From assembly GCF_009907385.1 (NCBI RefSeq), contig NZ_JAAATR010000017.1, positions 40,687 through 104,686 of the forward strand: 64,000 nucleotides of DNA. Direction: 5' to 3'. Shown one piece after another: positions 49,102 through 59,635 of the stretch (its first letter is position 1; each line of letters starts with the position of its first letter). The notes under the pieces were generated by a model that saw nothing but the letters and a program-made list of their open reading frames with translations, was not told the origin of the DNA and made no database searches. The stretch is from Atlantibacter hermannii. Lineage in GTDB: Bacteria > Pseudomonadota > Gammaproteobacteria > Enterobacterales > Enterobacteriaceae. The position numbers were made by a program, and so were the translations under genes.

Positions 49102-49936
49102 GATCCTGCCGTTCTCCTGCGTGGATGGGCCGGGCAGCCGCCTGGCTCTCTTTCTGCAGGGCTGCAACCTGCGCTGCAAAAGCTGCCATAACCCGTACAC
49201 CATCGCGCTGTGCAACCACTGCGGCGACTGCGTTCCTGGCTGCCCCGAGCAGGCGTTAACCCTGGCCGACGGGCAGGTGGGATGGGATGAAAACCGCTGC
49301 GCCCAGTGCGATACCTGTCTTCAGGGCTGTGCTTCACAGGCCAGCCCGATGGCCCGCACGCTGAGCGTCGACGAAGTCTTAAACCAGATTTCACGCGCCG
49401 CGCCGTTTATTGAGGGCATCACCGTGAGCGGCGGCGAAGCCACCACGCAACTGCCGTTCGTGCGCGATCTGTTTGCGGCGGTTAAAGACCATGCCGCGCT
49501 GCGCCACCTCACCTGTCTGGTAGACAGCAACGGCGAGCTGGGCCAGTCAGGCTGGGAAAAACTGCTGCCGGTGATGGAGGGCGCGATGCTGGATCTCAAG
49601 GCCTGGTGCCCGGAGCGGCATCGGTTTCTCACCGGGCGCAGCAATACGCGGATCGTCGAGAGTATTCGCTTTCTGGCTGCACAGAAAAAACTGGCGGAAC
49701 TGCGGCTCTTGCTTATCCCCGAACACAGCGACTATCTGCAACACATCGATCCATTAAGCGCTTTTCTGAAGGAACTGGGATCGGTGCCGGTGCGCATCAA
49801 CGCGTTTCATCATCACGGCACTGTCGGTGAGGCGCGGGCGTGGCAGGCGGCCAGCAGGCAGGACGTGGAACAGTTAGCCAGCGCGCTACGCCAGCGCGGC
49901 ATTAGCGATATCGTTTTGCCTTCGCTCTATCTATAA
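49073..49936 (+). CDS. yjjW: YjjI-associated radical SAM activase YjjW
   Basis: The 287-residue protein is a glycyl radical activating enzyme: CxxxCxxC in [13 protein letters not shown] near residue 30 and two ferredoxin-type Cys sets ([23 protein letters not shown]). SAM-binding VSGGEATTQ follows. It overlaps yjjI by 29 bp and converges with yjjV, overlapping its end by 6 bp. Confidence 0.94.
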   Translation: MSSRCASINKILPFSCVDGPGSRLALFLQGCNLRCKSCHNPYTIALCNHCGDCVPGCPEQALTLADGQVGWDENRCAQCDTCLQGCASQASPMARTLSVDEVLNQISRAAPFIEGITVSGGEATTQLPFVRDLFAAVKDHAALRHLTCLVDSNGELGQSGWEKLLPVMEGAMLDLKAWCPERHRFLTGRSNTRIVESIRFLAAQKKLAELRLLLIPEHSDYLQHIDPLSAFLKELGSVPVRINAFHHHGTVGEARAWQAASRQDVEQLASALRQRGISDIVLPSLYL

Positions 49937-50707
49937 ATCAAAGATCTGATGGGTATTCGCCAGAATGGCGGCGGCAATCTGATCCGGCGCTTCGCTGCGC
50001 AGTTCGCACAGCGTTTCAAACACCAGCGCGATCCGCTCCGGGCGATTGGGCTGGCCCTGCCAGCCGTTAAGCGGCATATCCGGGGCATCGGTTTCCAGCA
50101 GTAGCGATTCCAGCGGCAGTTGCGCCATCACATCGCGGGTTTTACTGGCGCGCGGGTAGGTGATCGTGCCGCCCACGCCGATCTTATACCCCAGACCGAT
50201 AAAGCGTTCCGCCTGTTGCAGGCTGCCGGCAAATCCGTGCACCACGCCGGTACGCGGCAGATCGTGGCGCTTAAGGTGCATCGCCAGTTTGTCATGGGTG
50301 CGGCGCGAATGGAGGATCACCGGCAGATCGTAGCGTTTAGCGAGCTGGAGTTGCCTGTCGAGATACCACTCCTGGCGCTCGAACTGCGGATTGTCGCGAT
50401 ACAGATCCAGCCCGATCTCCCCCACCGCCACCAGCTTATTCGCACGCTGCGCCAGCCGCTGTTCAAGCGCCTCAAGCGCCGCTTCGGTGTGGTTTTCAAT
50501 CACAATCGGATGCAGGCCCAGGGCGGCATAGATTGCCGGATGCTGCTGGGCGAGTTCAAGAACGGTATCAAAACGCGTTTCATCAATTGCCGGCAGGATG
50601 AGTTTTTCTACGCCCGCTTCAGCGGCGCGCGCGATGGCTGAGGCTTCATCTCCGGTAAACGGCGGAAAATCGAAGTGACAATGGGTATCGATAAAACGAC
50701 GGGTCAC
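49931..50707 (-). CDS. yjjV: TatD-family metal-dependent hydrolase YjjV
   Basis: The 258-residue protein has metal-binding DTHCHFDF at the N-terminus, GEIGLD near residue 97, HSR near 130, HGF and [10 protein letters not shown] near 205. It is a presumed deoxyribonuclease or phosphoesterase. The ATG overlaps the yjjU stop (ATGA). Confidence 0.94.
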   Translation of the reverse strand: MTRRFIDTHCHFDFPPFTGDEASAIARAAEAGVEKLILPAIDETRFDTVLELAQQHPAIYAALGLHPIVIENHTEAALEALEQRLAQRANKLVAVGEIGLDLYRDNPQFERQEWYLDRQLQLAKRYDLPVILHSRRTHDKLAMHLKRHDLPRTGVVHGFAGSLQQAERFIGLGYKIGVGGTITYPRASKTRDVMAQLPLESLLLETDAPDMPLNGWQGQPNRPERIALVFETLCELRSEAPDQIAAAILANTHQIFDL

Positions 50708-51780
50708 GCCAGATCCTCATTTTCAAATGCCGGATCGTTGGCCTGCGGCGCGTTAACCAACGTGGCGTCGACGGCGTCGTTGGCAACGGTGGCAGGCGGC
50801 ACGACCACCACCGGCGCAGGGGTAACCACACGCGGAACGTGGCGCAACACCGGCGGCGTTGGCACCAGCAGTTTACCCACCGTCGCCAGGAAATAGCGCC
50901 CGCATAAACGGCCAATTTTGTAATCTTCCAGCAGCGTCGGGACACGGCTGCCCAGCGCCATGCTCTGCAACGGCTTCGGCGGATAGATTTCGAAAATACG
51001 CAGTTTACCCGGCGGCTTTTCAATAAATTGCTGGATTTCCCGATAGGTCTTTTCGTGATGCTGAACCAGATTCAACAGCGGTTGCAGGCTGCTGTCGGTC
51101 ATCCACCGCTCCATGCGCTTAAACCACTGCGGGGTGTAATACATCTGCGACGGCACGGTGCGGATCACCACCAGAGTATTGGCCCCCAGCCGGGCCGCTT
51201 CGCGCACCGGCACCGCATCGCTGATGCCCCCATCCTGATAGCTGATGCCGTCAAGCATCACGCCGGTGCGGTAGAAGCCGGGAATGGCGCTGGAGGCGCG
51301 CAGGATATCCAGCCAGGTGGCGTCAGTCGGCGAAAAATAGCCCGGCGAGTAATCATCACTACGGCAGGCGCACATATAGAAAGCTTTTCCGCCATCAAAC
51401 AGCCGCGCGGCGTTGTCCATTGCCAGCGGCATTTTGCTGGCGGTCGCCTCGGTTAACCAGTCGAGATCGATAAGATTGCCGCCGCGCACAAAGCGTACCG
51501 GATTAAAAAATTCGCGGCTGGTGGTGTAGCGCGTGATCACCCGACGCGCATAGCCCGGTTGATTACAGAGATAAGCTGAGAGGTTTTGCGCACCGGCAGA
51601 GGTGCCAAGAAAAGTGTCGAACGGGTTGAAATTTGCGCGCATGAATTCGTCCAGCACGCCGGCAGTAAAGATCCCACGCTGCCCGCCCCCCTCGCACACA
51701 AGGGCAAGCTTTCCGGGACGAAACGGTTTTAACGCAAGCGGCGCGATGTTGCCGAGCGTAACGGGTATACGTTGTCCCAC
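50704..51780 (-). CDS. yjjU: patatin-like phospholipase YjjU
   Basis: The 358-residue protein has the patatin oxyanion motif GGGQRG near residue 32, nucleophile GTSAG near 63 and the dyad Asp in DGGISDA near 200. The start is taken as GTG at 51780 with AGGA eight bases upstream, matching E. coli YjjU; an ATG 17 codons earlier gives an N-terminus without family likeness. The C-terminal 45 residues are Pro/Val-rich. Confidence 0.92.
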   Translation of the reverse strand: MGQRIPVTLGNIAPLALKPFRPGKLALVCEGGGQRGIFTAGVLDEFMRANFNPFDTFLGTSAGAQNLSAYLCNQPGYARRVITRYTTSREFFNPVRFVRGGNLIDLDWLTEATASKMPLAMDNAARLFDGGKAFYMCACRSDDYSPGYFSPTDATWLDILRASSAIPGFYRTGVMLDGISYQDGGISDAVPVREAARLGANTLVVIRTVPSQMYYTPQWFKRMERWMTDSSLQPLLNLVQHHEKTYREIQQFIEKPPGKLRIFEIYPPKPLQSMALGSRVPTLLEDYKIGRLCGRYFLATVGKLLVPTPPVLRHVPRVVTPAPVVVVPPATVANDAVDATLVNAPQANDPAFENEDLA

Positions 51781-51974
51781 CCTGCTTTCCTGATTGTTGT
51801 TGTGCTGGTAAACGGAACAATCCGCCAGCAATCAACATGTTAGTTTTCTTACGCCATAAACAAAAAGATACCACGCGATGAGCAACGCCAACAACCTGCG
51901 TGGGGCGCAACGGTAAAACCGTGAAAGCCAGTCGCATTGACTGGCTTTCCGGTTACCTGTTGCTTGTGGTCACA

Positions 51975-52136
51975 CTATGGACGTCTGCGGCCCATAAACA
52001 GGCTGACCAGGAACAGAATAATACCGACTACGAAAACAATTTTCGCTGCGCCAGCCGCTGTACCGGCCAGACCACCAAAGCCTAAAGCCGCGGCAATCAA
52101 CGCAATCACGAGAAAAATAATGCCCCAACGAAACAT
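51975..52136 (-). CDS. ytjA: small membrane protein YtjA
   Basis: The 53-residue protein begins [20 protein letters not shown] and ends SLFMGRRRP, with two hydrophobic helices, as in E. coli YtjA (DUF1328). A GGAGAG-type ribosome site lies upstream. Function unknown. Confidence 0.92.
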   Translation of the reverse strand: MFRWGIIFLVIALIAAALGFGGLAGTAAGAAKIVFVVGIILFLVSLFMGRRRP

Positions 52137-52222
52137 AAGACTCTCCTTTACCATAGTTTAATTGCTACCGCTTCTGAGCAAGCTCAGCTTGCTGGCGGTG
52201 TTATCTGGTGGTGATGCTTACC

Positions 52223-52252
52223 ATCTCCCCCGGCGCTCACCGGGAGAGGGGG
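52223..52252. repeat. REP-like inverted repeat between ytjA and osmY
   Basis: CTCCC, a GC-rich loop region and GGGAG followed by AGGGGG resemble the extragenic palindromes common between enterobacterial genes. A second short inverted repeat (AGCAAGCT-C-AGCTTGCT) is at 52178-52194. Either could end or protect the osmY message. Confidence 0.5.
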
Positions 52253-52266
52253 TTTCGTGGTGTGAA

Positions 52267-52890
52267 TTACTCAACTTTCAAATCGTTTTTAACGCTTTTC
52301 ACACCATCAATGGCTTTGGCGATGCTCTCAGCACGCTCAGACTGTGCTTTGGACTCGACCGTACCTGAAAGCTGTACCACGCCATCGGTGGTCTCAACCT
52401 TCACTTTTCGTGAAGGAACGATGTCATCGGCCAGGAATTTGGCTTTGATTTCACTGGTGGTGGCGGCATCACCGGCATAGCCTTTTGCAGCGTCGGTTTT
52501 AGACCCGGATTTGCCATCACGCACGTGCAGTTTGTCGCTGACTGAGTCAACGCCTTCAACGCCTTTGGCGATTTTCACGGCCTGTTCAGCCTGCGCCTGG
52601 CTTTCTACGAAGCCGCTCAGGGTGACGACTTTCTTTTCGGTTTCTACCGAAATATCGGTGCTCTTGATGTTTTCATCATCCACCAGAGCCGCTTTTACTT
52701 TCGCTGTGATAGCACTGTCATCCATGAAATTACCGACTTTATTCATAGAGTTATCGATTTTTTGCCCTGCGCTATCCGCCGTTGATTCGACTTTGTTCAT
52801 GGTTTCGGATTCAGCCAGTGCGGAACCGGAAGCCAGTGCAGAGCCCAACAAAACAGCCATCAGAGTTTTTGAAATCTTAGTCTTGTTCAT
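52267..52890 (-). CDS. osmY: periplasmic stress protein OsmY
   Basis: The 207-residue protein has a signal peptide ([19 protein letters not shown]) and two BON domains (about 56-125 and 140-207; [20 protein letters not shown] and [20 protein letters not shown]). OsmY is a sigma-S-dependent, osmotically induced periplasmic chaperone. Confidence 0.97.
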   Translation of the reverse strand: MNKTKISKTLMAVLLGSALASGSALAESETMNKVESTADSAGQKIDNSMNKVGNFMDDSAITAKVKAALVDDENIKSTDISVETEKKVVTLSGFVESQAQAEQAVKIAKGVEGVDSVSDKLHVRDGKSGSKTDAAKGYAGDAATTSEIKAKFLADDIVPSRKVKVETTDGVVQLSGTVESKAQSERAESIAKAIDGVKSVKNDLKVE

Positions 52891-53306
52891 CGATTCATTC
52901 CTGTAGGTTTGCCCAGAATTTGAGCCTTGAGCTACTTAGCGAGTAGCCTCTCCTTAAACGGCAACGCCATCGCGGCAGCTGCTAAACCCCTAAGAATCAA
53001 CGGATTACAGTAGAAACAATCCTGTTCACCACTTTGCTACATCTCATTGACATTCTTAGTTGTTAATATCGTGATTGAAACTAATATCAGGATTAACGGT
53101 CAAAAACCTTAAATTAGATGACACATTAACCCGGCAATCTGTTCTTCACTTTGTTAAATATAGATCACAATCTTGAAAACGCCTGGTTGACTGAGCGAAA
53201 AATGAGCAAACCGGCGACAAACGAAGGAAATTAAGAACAATCCGCAAGGGACTAAAAAGACAGGGAAAGTGACGGGACGCGGCGTGTGCCGCGCCCTGAG
53301 AGAGGA
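52891..53306. other. osmY promoter region and prfC 3' flank
   Basis: The 416 bases contain no gene. The left AT-rich 250 bases form the osmY promoter region (sigma-S type expected; a short hairpin GCTACT-CGCTA-AGTAGC lies in the leader). The right end holds a GC-rich hairpin of prfC. Confidence 0.6.
53274..53296 (-). terminator. prfC hairpin
   Basis: On the minus strand GGGCGCGGC and GCCGCGTCCC pair with one bulge, 10 bases after the prfC stop, followed by a loosely T-rich stretch. Confidence 0.55.
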
Positions 53307-54896
53307 TTAGTGCTCGCGGGTTTTACGGAACGTGACGTCAGGGTAACGTTCCTGCGTCAGGTTGAGGTTGACCATGGTTGGCGCGATATAAGTCAGGTTA
53401 TCGCCGCCATCCAGCGCCAGCTGAACTTCGTTCTTACGCTTAAACTCCTCGAACTTCTTGACGTCGTTGCTTTCCACCCAACGCGCGGTCGCCACGTTGA
53501 CCGATTCGTAAATCGCTTCAACGTTGTACTCGCTTTTCAGGCGCGCCACGACCACGTCGAACTGCAGCACACCGACCGCGCCTACGATCAGATCGTTGTT
53601 AGCGATCGGGCGGAACACCTGCACCGCCCCCTCTTCGGAAAGCTGAACCAGCCCTTTAAGCAGCTGTTTTTGCTTAAGCGGATCGCGCAGGCGAATGCGG
53701 CGGAACAGTTCCGGCGCGAAGTTCGGGATTCCGGTGAACTTCATCATTTCGCCCTGGGTAAAGGTATCGCCAATCTGAATGGTGCCGTGGTTATGCAGAC
53801 CGATAATGTCGCCCGGATAAGCTTCTTCCACATGGGAACGGTCGCCCGCCATAAAGGTCAGCGCGTCGGAAATCACCACGTCTTTGCCGATACGTACCTG
53901 GCGCAGCTTCATACCCTTTTCGTATTTGCCGGACACCACGCGCATAAACGCCACGCGGTCGCGGTGTTTCGGATCCATGTTGGCCTGGATCTTAAACACG
54001 AAGCCGGAGAATTTCTCTTCCTGGGCTTCGACTTCGCGGGTGTCGGTTTTACGCGGCATCGGCGCAGGCGCCCACTCCACCAGGCCATCCAGCATATGAT
54101 CCACGCCGAAGTTGCCCAGCGCAGTACCAAAGAAGACCGGGGTGATTTCGCCGCTCAGGAACAACTCCCGATCGAACTCGTGCGACGCGCCCTGCACCAG
54201 TTCCAGTTCGTCACGCAGTTGCGCCGCCAGATCTTCACCCACCGCCGCATCGAGATCCGGGTTGTTCAGCCCTTTAACAATGCGCACTTCCTGGATGGTG
54301 TGGCCTTTACCGGTCTGGTAGAGGTAGGTTTCATCTTTATAAAGGTGATAGACGCCTTTAAACAGTTTGCCGCAGCCGATGGGCCAGGTGATCGGCGAGC
54401 AGGCGATTTTCAGTTCGCGCTCGACTTCATCCAGTAGCTCCATTGGGTCGCGAATGTCGCGGTCCAGCTTGTTCATAAACGTCAGGATCGGCGTATCGCG
54501 CAGGCGGGTCACTTCCATCAGCTTGCGGGTACGATCCTCAACGCCCTTGGCGGCATCGATGACCATCAGACAGCAGTCAACCGCCGTCAGGGTACGGTAG
54601 GTATCTTCAGAGAAGTCTTCGTGGCCCGGGGTGTCCAGCAGGTTCACCAGGCAATCGTGGTACGGGAACTGCATTACAGAGGTGGTAATCGAAATACCAC
54701 GCTGCTTTTCCATCTCCATCCAGTCGGATTTGGCGTGCTGGTTGGAGCCACGGCCTTTTACCGTACCGGCGGTCTGGATCGCCTGTCCGAACAGCAACAC
54801 CTTTTCAGTAATGGTAGTTTTACCGGCATCCGGGTGCGAGATGATGGCAAAAGTGCGGCGCTTGGCCACCTCTTGCAAATAAGGAGACAACGTCAT
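53307..54896 (-). CDS. prfC: peptide chain release factor 3
   Basis: The 529-residue translational GTPase (length equal to E. coli RF3) shows G1 [10 protein letters not shown]3 [14 protein letters not shown] and G4 NKLDRD. It recycles RF1 and RF2 from ribosomes. The start at 54896 ([10 protein letters not shown]) has AAGGAG-like bases nearby and matches E. coli; a longer frame is not used. Confidence 0.98.
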   Translation of the reverse strand: MTLSPYLQEVAKRRTFAIISHPDAGKTTITEKVLLFGQAIQTAGTVKGRGSNQHAKSDWMEMEKQRGISITTSVMQFPYHDCLVNLLDTPGHEDFSEDTYRTLTAVDCCLMVIDAAKGVEDRTRKLMEVTRLRDTPILTFMNKLDRDIRDPMELLDEVERELKIACSPITWPIGCGKLFKGVYHLYKDETYLYQTGKGHTIQEVRIVKGLNNPDLDAAVGEDLAAQLRDELELVQGASHEFDRELFLSGEITPVFFGTALGNFGVDHMLDGLVEWAPAPMPRKTDTREVEAQEEKFSGFVFKIQANMDPKHRDRVAFMRVVSGKYEKGMKLRQVRIGKDVVISDALTFMAGDRSHVEEAYPGDIIGLHNHGTIQIGDTFTQGEMMKFTGIPNFAPELFRRIRLRDPLKQKQLLKGLVQLSEEGAVQVFRPIANNDLIVGAVGVLQFDVVVARLKSEYNVEAIYESVNVATARWVESNDVKKFEEFKRKNEVQLALDGGDNLTYIAPTMVNLNLTQERYPDVTFRKTREH

Positions 54897-54993
54897 AATT
54901 AAATCTTCTTCATAAGGGCATGGGCAGGCCATGCGACTGGAAATCGAAAAATGCGGCTATTTTACCTGGCTGGTAATCTCAGACAATCAGTGT

Positions 54994-55671
54994 TTAGTGT
55001 TTACACAACAGCTGCTCCAGTTCACTTAACGACGAAACCTGCCAGTCAGGTTTGATCTCTGGCGGCAACGTGCGTCCGCTCGAGCTCAGCCAGCAGGTCG
55101 CCAGCCCGGCATTGATGCCGCCCAGAATATCGGATTCCGGCGTATCGCCCACCATTAATACGCGCGAGCGCGGCGGGTTGCCCATTTTTTCAAAAGCATA
55201 ATCGAAGATCCGCGCATCGGGTTTGGCTACGCCAACCTGCTCGGAAATCACTAATAAATCAAAATAGTCGCGCAGGCCGGTGCGTTCCAGACGAATTTCC
55301 TGCAACGCGGTAAAACCGTTAGTAATAATACCCAGTTTTACTTTTCCTTTCAGGGCGTTAAGTAAGGATACCGCGCCCGGCAGCGGAGCGCAGATTTCCG
55401 CCATCGCGTTCAGAAAGGCGTCATTCAACGTGCCTGGCGTGACGTTTAAACGATCGGACCAGCTTTGAAAACGGTTATGTTGCAGTTGCAGCGCGGTGAT
55501 CGCCCCGTTCTGGTAATCGACCCACAATGGCTTATTGATGGCCTGGTAATCCTGGAAATCTTCAGCGGTAAACGTCACGCTGTAGTCAAGAAACATCCGC
55601 TGTAAACCGCCGAACGAGTCAAAAGTAAACAGCGTTTCGTCAGCATCAAACAGTATCCAGTCCCAGTTCAT
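54994..55671 (-). CDS. yjjG: pyrimidine 5'-nucleotidase YjjG
   Basis: The 225-residue HAD phosphatase has [13 protein letters not shown] at the start, TNGF near residue 105 and [10 protein letters not shown] near 172. It removes noncanonical pyrimidine nucleotides. The ATG at 55671 is preferred over a GTG one codon earlier. Confidence 0.96.
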   Translation of the reverse strand: MNWDWILFDADETLFTFDSFGGLQRMFLDYSVTFTAEDFQDYQAINKPLWVDYQNGAITALQLQHNRFQSWSDRLNVTPGTLNDAFLNAMAEICAPLPGAVSLLNALKGKVKLGIITNGFTALQEIRLERTGLRDYFDLLVISEQVGVAKPDARIFDYAFEKMGNPPRSRVLMVGDTPESDILGGINAGLATCWLSSSGRTLPPEIKPDWQVSSLSELEQLLCKH

Positions 55672-55695
55672 CACTTCACCTATCTTGTTGTGTTA

Positions 55696-56139
55696 TCAAC
55701 CCAACGGCAGGGCCATGATAATGGCGTCTTCACGGCCCTCCGCAGTGGGGTAGTAATTGCGGCGTATTGTCGCTTCGTTAAAACCGAGGCCCTCGTAGAG
55801 CGCTATGGCGGCGCGATTAGAAGCACGAACTTCCAGCCAGAGCGTGAACACGTCACGCTGTTCCAGTTCGCGAATTACATGCTCAAGCAGGGCTCGCCCC
55901 AGCCCACGGCGCTGATACGCCGGATCGACGGCAATATTGAACAGCGTCGCTTCATCCAGCACCACCTGGGTAATGGCGAATGCAGCCATCTCGTCCGCCA
56001 CATCCAGCCGAAAATTGAGATAACGATCGCCCTGGTTGCTGGCAAAGGTTTTTTGACTCCAGGGAAACGCGTGGGCGCGCTGTTCAATGGCAAATGCCCG
56101 GTCGAGGTCACTGCTCGTGAGTAAAGAGATCGTGTTCAT
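55696..56139 (-). CDS. rimI: ribosomal protein S18 alanine N-acetyltransferase
   Basis: The 147-residue GNAT enzyme shows EQRAHAFPWSQKTFASNQG, the acetyl-CoA loop QRRGLGRALLEH and ASNRAAIALYEGLGF. It acetylates the N-terminal Ala of S18. It overlaps holD by 32 bp, as in E. coli. Confidence 0.97.
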   Translation of the reverse strand: MNTISLLTSSDLDRAFAIEQRAHAFPWSQKTFASNQGDRYLNFRLDVADEMAAFAITQVVLDEATLFNIAVDPAYQRRGLGRALLEHVIRELEQRDVFTLWLEVRASNRAAIALYEGLGFNEATIRRNYYPTAEGREDAIIMALPLG

Positions 56140-56521
56140 GTTCGCAAATGTGTTGCCATAATGCGGCGCGCGCCGCGGGATCTGCACGCAGTTCATCCAG
56201 CGTTTGGGTGCGCAACGCCGTGCCTGCCAGCGACGCCAAAGGCTCTACGCCCAGCCACAGACTTACGCAATGGCTGTCAGGCGGCAGCATTTCCACCCGG
56301 TCAGGGGTGAGCGCCAGAACCCGATCGGGACTGACGCCAAGGGCCTGCAGCAGATCGCGGATTAACGGCGCGGTTAACGCCGGAAGCGGCTGCGCGACCA
56401 TCACCAGACGAATATGGGCGGGCAGCGAGATGGCGATTTCGCCCTGCAACGCCGTCGGACGACGCAGCACCCACTGGGTGATGCCCAGTTGCTGTAATTG
56501 CCAGTCGCGTCGGGATGTCAT
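56108..56521 (-). CDS. holD: DNA polymerase III psi subunit
   Basis: The 137-residue protein (TSRRDWQLQQLGITQW at the start, length as in E. coli) bridges the chi subunit and the clamp loader. The start at 56521 is shared by the family. It overlaps rimI. Confidence 0.96.
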   Translation of the reverse strand: MTSRRDWQLQQLGITQWVLRRPTALQGEIAISLPAHIRLVMVAQPLPALTAPLIRDLLQALGVSPDRVLALTPDRVEMLPPDSHCVSLWLGVEPLASLAGTALRTQTLDELRADPAARAALWQHICEHEHDLFTHEQ

Positions 56522-56647
56522 CGCAAAGTCTGCCTTATTGCCGGAAGGGCGCAAATATAGCAAATCCGAGCAGCCTGCGCCAACAAAGGTGCAGCCGGAA
56601 GCGGGTCGGGGTTATAATCGCCGCCTACGTTTATACAGGAGAGTTTC

Positions 56648-57679
56648 ATGTCTGCTTTTACCCCGGCAAGCGAAGTCTTGCTGCGCCACAGTGATGATTT
56701 TGCCGAAAGCCGCGTGCTGTTCGCCGGAGATCTTCAGGACGACCTGCCCGCCCGGTTTGAAACCGCTGCCAGTCGCGCTTTCACGCAATTTTATCACCAC
56801 TGGCAGACGCTCTCCCAGACGATGGGTGACAAGGCGCAGTACGGACTTACCGTGGATGCCGACTTTATCGCCGACAGCGATACCCTTATCTACTACTGGC
56901 CGAAGAACAAGCCGGAAGCCCAGTTTCAGTTGATGAACCTACTGTCGCTCATGCCGATCGGCTGCGACGTGTTTGTGGTGGGCGAAAACCGTAGCGGCGT
57001 GCGCAGCGCCGAACAGATGCTGGAAACGGTGTGTCCGCTGAATAAAATCGACAGCGCGCGCCGTTGCGGGCTGTACCATGGTCGTCTGGAAAAACAACCG
57101 GCCTTCGATGCCGAGGCGTGGTGGGGTGAATATCAGCTCGACGGGCTGACCATCAAAACGTTGCCGGGTGTGTTCAGCCGCGACGGGCTGGATGTTGGTA
57201 GCCAGTTGTTGCTCTCCACCTTTACGCCGCACACCAAAGGAAAAGTGCTGGATGTGGGCTGCGGCGCAGGGGTACTGTCCGTGATGCTGGCCAGCCATTC
57301 GCCGAAAGTGCGTTTAACGCTGACCGATGTCGGCGCCTCGGCGGTCGAAGCCGCGAAGGCGACGCTGGCGGCTAACCAGATGGAAGGCCAGGTGTTTGCC
57401 AGCAACGTCTATTCCGATGTGAATGGCCGCTTCGATATGATCATTTCTAACCCGCCGTTCCACGATGGGATGCAAACCAGCCTGGACGCGGCGCAGCAAT
57501 TGATTCGCGGCGCGGTACGTCATCTGAATATAGGGGGTGAACTGCGCATTGTGGCCAACGCCTTCCTGCCCTATCCCAACGTGCTGGATGAGGCGTTCGG
57601 CAATCATGAAGTGCTGGCGCAAACCGGCCGCTTTAAAGTCTATCGCGCCGTCATGGGCCGTGGCGCGAAGAAACGCTAA
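56648..57679 (+). CDS. rsmC: 16S rRNA m2G1207 methyltransferase
   Basis: The 343-residue protein has a degenerate N-terminal methyltransferase-like domain and a catalytic C-terminal domain with SAM-binding [12 protein letters not shown] near residue 200 and SNPPFHDG near 267. It is divergent from holD. Confidence 0.97.
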   Translation: MSAFTPASEVLLRHSDDFAESRVLFAGDLQDDLPARFETAASRAFTQFYHHWQTLSQTMGDKAQYGLTVDADFIADSDTLIYYWPKNKPEAQFQLMNLLSLMPIGCDVFVVGENRSGVRSAEQMLETVCPLNKIDSARRCGLYHGRLEKQPAFDAEAWWGEYQLDGLTIKTLPGVFSRDGLDVGSQLLLSTFTPHTKGKVLDVGCGAGVLSVMLASHSPKVRLTLTDVGASAVEAAKATLAANQMEGQVFASNVYSDVNGRFDMIISNPPFHDGMQTSLDAAQQLIRGAVRHLNIGGELRIVANAFLPYPNVLDEAFGNHEVLAQTGRFKVYRAVMGRGAKKR

Positions 57680-57733
57680 ACCTGACGGGTGTCGCTTTTT
57701 AAGCCAATCAGGAAAGCGACACCAAATTAACTG

Positions 57734-57761
57734 TTGACGACGTCCAGAAAACATCTAGAAT
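57734..57761 (+). promoter_or_regulatory. tRNA-Leu operon promoter
   Basis: TTGACG, a 16-base spacer and TAGAAT are followed by a GC-rich discriminator (GCGCC), the usual form of growth-rate-controlled stable RNA promoters, 40 bases before the first tRNA. Confidence 0.85.
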
Positions 57762-57801
57762 GCGCCTCCGTGGTTGCAATACTTCTCGGTATTGCTGGTA
57801 C

Positions 57802-57888
57802 GCGAAGGTGGCGGAATTGGTAGACGCGCTAGCTTCAGGTGTTAGTGTCTTAACGGACGTGAGGGTTCAAGTCCCTCTCTTCGCACCA
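57802..57888 (+). tRNA. leuV: tRNA-Leu (CAG)
   Basis: The 87-nt tRNA has the long variable arm of class II, anticodon CAG, TTCAAGTCC in the T loop and an encoded CCA. It matches the E. coli leuQPV tRNAs. Confidence 0.98.
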
Positions 57889-57917
57889 ACAACCACGCAA
57901 AATATCGTTCGCACTGC

Positions 57918-58004
57918 GCGAAGGTGGCGGAATTGGTAGACGCGCTAGCTTCAGGTGTTAGTGCCTTAACGGGCGTGAGGGTTCAAGTCCCTCTCTTCGC
58001 ACCA
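57918..58004 (+). tRNA. leuP: tRNA-Leu (CAG), second copy
   Basis: The 87-nt copy differs from the first by a compensated pair in the variable arm (GTC/GAC in the first, GCC/GGC here). E. coli has three copies at this place, this window two. Confidence 0.98.
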
Positions 58005-58036
58005 CGCTTTACTTCCTCTTGTTTGGCTTTCCTGCT

Positions 58037-58273
58037 TCAAAACCATCGCAAATTTAACGCAATCAGCATCAGTCCGCTGGTTAATGCTATGCATGATGGT
58101 AACAGCACAAAATGACGCAACCGCTTGTGATAAAGCATACCGGATGTCGCCAGTAGCGCCAGCACGACCACGCCCCGCCACTGTTCAAAAGTTAAACCGC
58201 TAAACGCCAGCACGGTAACGACTATGCCCGGCAGCACGATCCCCCATCCACTCTCCAGCGCTCTTTGCAACAT
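58037..58273 (-). CDS. yjjZ: small membrane protein YjjZ
   Basis: The 78-residue protein of the DUF1435 family has three hydrophobic segments; GWGIVLPGIVV and LTFEQWRGVV are typical. It stands between the tRNA-Leu genes and fhuF as in E. coli. A Fur box lies upstream, so iron control is probable. Function unknown. Confidence 0.85.
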   Translation of the reverse strand: MLQRALESGWGIVLPGIVVTVLAFSGLTFEQWRGVVVLALLATSGMLYHKRLRHFVLLPSCIALTSGLMLIALNLRWF

Positions 58274-58303
58274 GGCTACGCCTCTTTCACTGATAACCCA
58301 AGC

Positions 58304-58322
58304 GATAATGATAAATTATATC
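58304..58322. promoter_or_regulatory. Fur box before yjjZ
   Basis: GATAATGATAAATTATATC agrees with the 19-bp Fur consensus at 15 positions. It runs into a perfect 18-bp palindrome TTATATCATATGATATAA at 58316-58333. Confidence 0.7.
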
Positions 58323-58528
58323 ATATGATATAAATTCTCATTTTCAACCCTTCGTTTGTTAAGTGAACGTTGAGTTTTTCGGGCAATTAATGACACGAAT
58401 TGATGAAGGTGATAGATTGAGCAAATTGATAAAGATCATTAATTCTGGCTCGATAATGACCTACTTTCCGCCTGTTAGCCTTTATCTCCCCTCAACCTGA
58501 CATAGCGCGTATAAACAACGACTTAGAT

Positions 58529-59596
58529 ATGACGTCTCAAACCTGGCGATCGCTACTTCAAGAGAAGTACCAACTCTCATTACGCCTGTTTCTGTTTCTT
58601 AATGCGTTGTCGGCATTATTTAGCATGCTGAGCCCATTATTCCGCGTAAAGATGATTACCGTGCCGCTGGTGAGCATACTGACGCTCAGTATCGGGTTGT
58701 TGATATGGCGTTGGGTTAGCCAGGCACGCACCATTAGCCTGAATCTTATCTCCCTGCTCTTCGGCTTGCTCTGGGCCTGGCATGTTTATCTTAAACAGCC
58801 CCATATTCCCCAATATGAATCGTCCTATCTGATCATTGCGCTGATGAGCGTGCTGTTCGTCGGTGCGCTGGCGTTTATTAATAACCTTAAAGCGTTTATC
58901 TGCCACTGCCTGCCGGTGATTTTAACGGTGCTGTGGCTGGATCAGGGGCAACATACCATCCGAATGCTTTACGCCGTGGCGTTGCCGATGGTGGGCATTG
59001 TAATCCAGCACCTGATTCAGAAGCGCTACGACGCTTTTGCTCAGGGCCTGATGTTTAAGCTGATGGAAGAGAAAAAAACGCTTACCGATCTGAGCATGGT
59101 CGACCCGTTAACCGGGCTGTATAACCGGCGCGGCTTTCAGAACCGGCTGGAGAATTTGTTTGCGTTAGGGTCGGAACGTAACGTGGTGGTGGTGTTAGAT
59201 ATCGACCACTTTAAAGCTTACAACGATCATTACGGTCATATGATGGGCGACCAGGCATTGGCCCGCGTGTCGGCAGCCATTCGCGATGCGGTGCGTTCAC
59301 GGGACATCGTGGCGCGTTTTGGTGGCGAAGAGTTTCTGGTGCTGTTGACCAATACCGATTTGGATATGGCGCGCAAAACCGCGGAGCGGATACGCCAGCG
59401 GGTATTTGATTTGCGCATTCCCCACCGTTTTAACGCCGAGGTCGCCACCAACGTCACCATCAGTATTGGCCTGGCGCCAATGCATGAACGTGATTTTAAC
59501 GATGCTTTTAAGCTGGCGGATAAGGCCCTGTATAAAGCCAAACATATGGGACGCAACCATATTCTTACCAGCGAAGAGATGGAAACTGAACAGTAG
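58529..59596 (+). CDS. membrane-bound diguanylate cyclase
   Basis: The 355-residue protein has five to six membrane segments (residues 20-175) and a GGDEF domain with active-site GGEEF near residue 270. The inhibitory site RSRD lies five residues before it, so product inhibition is possible. LDIDHFKAYNDHYGHMMGD is intact, so the enzyme should make c-di-GMP. The input domain is not recognised. It is inserted between yjjZ and fhuF relative to E. coli. Confidence 0.93.
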   Translation: MTSQTWRSLLQEKYQLSLRLFLFLNALSALFSMLSPLFRVKMITVPLVSILTLSIGLLIWRWVSQARTISLNLISLLFGLLWAWHVYLKQPHIPQYESSYLIIALMSVLFVGALAFINNLKAFICHCLPVILTVLWLDQGQHTIRMLYAVALPMVGIVIQHLIQKRYDAFAQGLMFKLMEEKKTLTDLSMVDPLTGLYNRRGFQNRLENLFALGSERNVVVVLDIDHFKAYNDHYGHMMGDQALARVSAAIRDAVRSRDIVARFGGEEFLVLLTNTDLDMARKTAERIRQRVFDLRIPHRFNAEVATNVTISIGLAPMHERDFNDAFKLADKALYKAKHMGRNHILTSEEMETEQ

Positions 59597-59635
59597 CCGA
59601 TGAATCCCCTTGCCATCGGTGACACTCATCGTTAG

